A DNA stretch of 14,389 nt from Betaproteobacteria bacterium. Lineage in GTDB: Bacteria > Pseudomonadota > Gammaproteobacteria > Burkholderiales > Casimicrobiaceae. Made by a program: the position numbers and the translations under genes. The stretch spans positions 1-14,389 of the forward strand of contig VBCS01000083.1 of NCBI GenBank assembly GCA_005888955.1. Direction: 5' to 3'. Position 1 is the stretch's first letter. Each line of letters opens with the position of its first letter. The notes beneath the pieces are model-generated. The model worked only from the letters and a program-made list of their open reading frames with translations. It was not told the origin of the DNA and ran no database searches. This document shows, piece after piece, positions 13,515-14,389 of this stretch.

Positions 13515-14389
13515 ATGCACACGCAGGTAGGCATCGTCGGCGCGGGCCCCGCCGGGCTCTTGCTTTCGCATCTGCTGCACGGCGAAGGCATCGAGTCGGT
13601 CGTGCTTGAGAATCGGAGCCGCGCGGACATCGAAGCGACCATCCGCGCGGGCGTGCTCGAGCAGGGCACTGTCGATCTGCTCAAGGCGATCGGCGTCGGC
13701 GAACGCATGCAGCGCGAAGGGGCAGTTCACCACGGCATCGAATTGCGGTTCGCCGGCCGCAGCCATCGCATCGATCTCTCCGAGCTGACCGGCGGCAAGG
13801 CAATCACCGTCTACGCCCAGCATGAGGTCATAAAGGATCTGGTCGCGGCGCGGCTCGCGGCCGACGGCAAGATCGTCTTCGGGGCTGCCGACGTGAGCGT
13901 CCACGATTTCGACCGGGCGACGCCCAAGATCCGCTTCCGCGGTGGCGGCGCGAGCGAGGAACTCGCCTGCGACTTCATCGCGGGCTGCGACGGTTTTCAC
14001 GGCGTCTGCCGCCCGGCGATACCGTCATCGGCACGCACCGAGTACACGCGCGTCTATCCGTTCGGCTGGTTCGGGATACTCACCCAGGCGCCGCCGTCGT
14101 CGCAGGAGCTAATCTACACACATCACGCGCGCGGCTTTGCGCTGGTCAGCACACGCTCACCCGATCTTCAGAGGCTGTATTTCCAATGCGATCCTCACGA
14201 CGATGTGGCCAACTGGCCGGACGAGCGTATCTGGGCCGAATTCCGTGCTCGGCTGGCGACCCACGACGGCTGGGCGCCGCATGAGGGGCCGATCATCCAG
14301 AAGAACATCATCGCGATGCGCAGCTTCGTCTGCGAGCCCATGCAGCACGGCCGATTGTTTCTTGCCGGCGATGCGGCCCACATCGTGCC
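13515..14389 (+). CDS. pobA: 4-hydroxybenzoate 3-monooxygenase (PobA), N-terminal 291 codons, cut by the right edge
   Basis: FAD- and NAD(P)H-dependent hydroxylase that converts 4-hydroxybenzoate to protocatechuate in the cytoplasm, the entry to the beta-ketoadipate pathway. The frame is open from ATG 13515, with a strong AAGGAGG at 13501-13507, to the last base. It stays in register with the well-known Pseudomonas enzyme: FAD motif GAGPAG (9-14), Arg44 in RAGVLEQGTVDLL, YPFGW (181-185), substrate residues Tyr201, Ser212, Arg214 and Tyr222, and the second FAD motif LFLAGDAAHIV (281-291) with Asp286. All the 4-hydroxybenzoate contacts visible in the window are kept, so activity on this substrate is likely. 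The gene is divergent from the efflux operon, with 222 bases between the starts. The remaining roughly 100 residues lie outside the window. Confidence 0.96.
   Translation, partial: MHTQVGIVGAGPAGLLLSHLLHGEGIESVVLENRSRADIEATIRAGVLEQGTVDLLKAIGVGERMQREGAVHHGIELRFAGRSHRIDLSELTGGKAITVYAQHEVIKDLVAARLAADGKIVFGAADVSVHDFDRATPKIRFRGGGASEELACDFIAGCDGFHGVCRPAIPSSARTEYTRVYPFGWFGILTQAPPSSQELIYTHHARGFALVSTRSPDLQRLYFQCDPHDDVANWPDERIWAEFRARLATHDGWAPHEGPIIQKNIIAMRSFVCEPMQHGRLFLAGDAAHIV

Noticed and set aside
1..14389. CRISPR arrays, tRNA or rRNA genes, phage genes, toxin-antitoxin pairs, intact insertion sequences
   Set aside because: No regularly spaced repeats, RNA gene signatures or matching coding frames were seen in the window.

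Overview
The window is high-GC, gene-dense DNA that reads as a chromosomal segment of a betaproteobacterium, probably Burkholderiales or a relative. The best marker is the earP-efp pair: an EF-P with Arg32 next to its arginine rhamnosyltransferase, an arrangement typical of Betaproteobacteria and some Gammaproteobacteria. The other genes fit an environmental heterotroph that degrades aromatic compounds. No tRNA, rRNA, CRISPR array, phage gene or intact transposase is visible.

Layout, left to right. (1) Bases 1-980, plus strand: the 3' end of a guanine deaminase gene (guaD) overlaps a small DUF2127 membrane protein gene. (2) 1002-1102: a nested palindromic, REP-like repeat between convergent genes. 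(3) 1106-3219, minus strand: a DsbA/FrnE-like oxidoreductase gene and a coniferyl aldehyde dehydrogenase-type gene, joined by an ATGA overlap. (4) 3403-3686: a transposase-less element with 21-bp terminal inverted repeats and two large internal hairpins, inserted just before earP. (5) 3715-5475, plus strand: earP and efp, with an extra promoter for efp over the earP stop codon and a bidirectional terminator after efp. (6) 5549-13292, minus strand: a GH15 glucoamylase/trehalase-like gene and, upstream of it, a complete tripartite RND efflux operon (adaptor, inner-membrane pump, outer-membrane channel). (7) 13293-13514: a divergent control region with two dyads and a terminator-like hairpin in the efflux leader. 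(8) 13515-end, plus strand: the first 291 codons of pobA, p-hydroxybenzoate hydroxylase.

How the genes relate. EarP rhamnosylates EF-P at Arg32, which activates it to rescue ribosomes stalled at polyproline. The aldehyde dehydrogenase and PobA both belong to the lignin-aromatic theme: coniferyl aldehyde is oxidised to ferulate, and 4-hydroxybenzoate to protocatechuate. The RND operon starts divergently from pobA, so the pump may handle aromatic acids or related toxic compounds; that is inference from position only.

I see no clearly new multi-gene system. The items most worth a second look are the two-hairpin mobile element, the terminator-like hairpin and dyads in the efflux/pobA control region, and an apparent in-frame loss of about 22 residues in the adaptor's coiled-coil hairpin.
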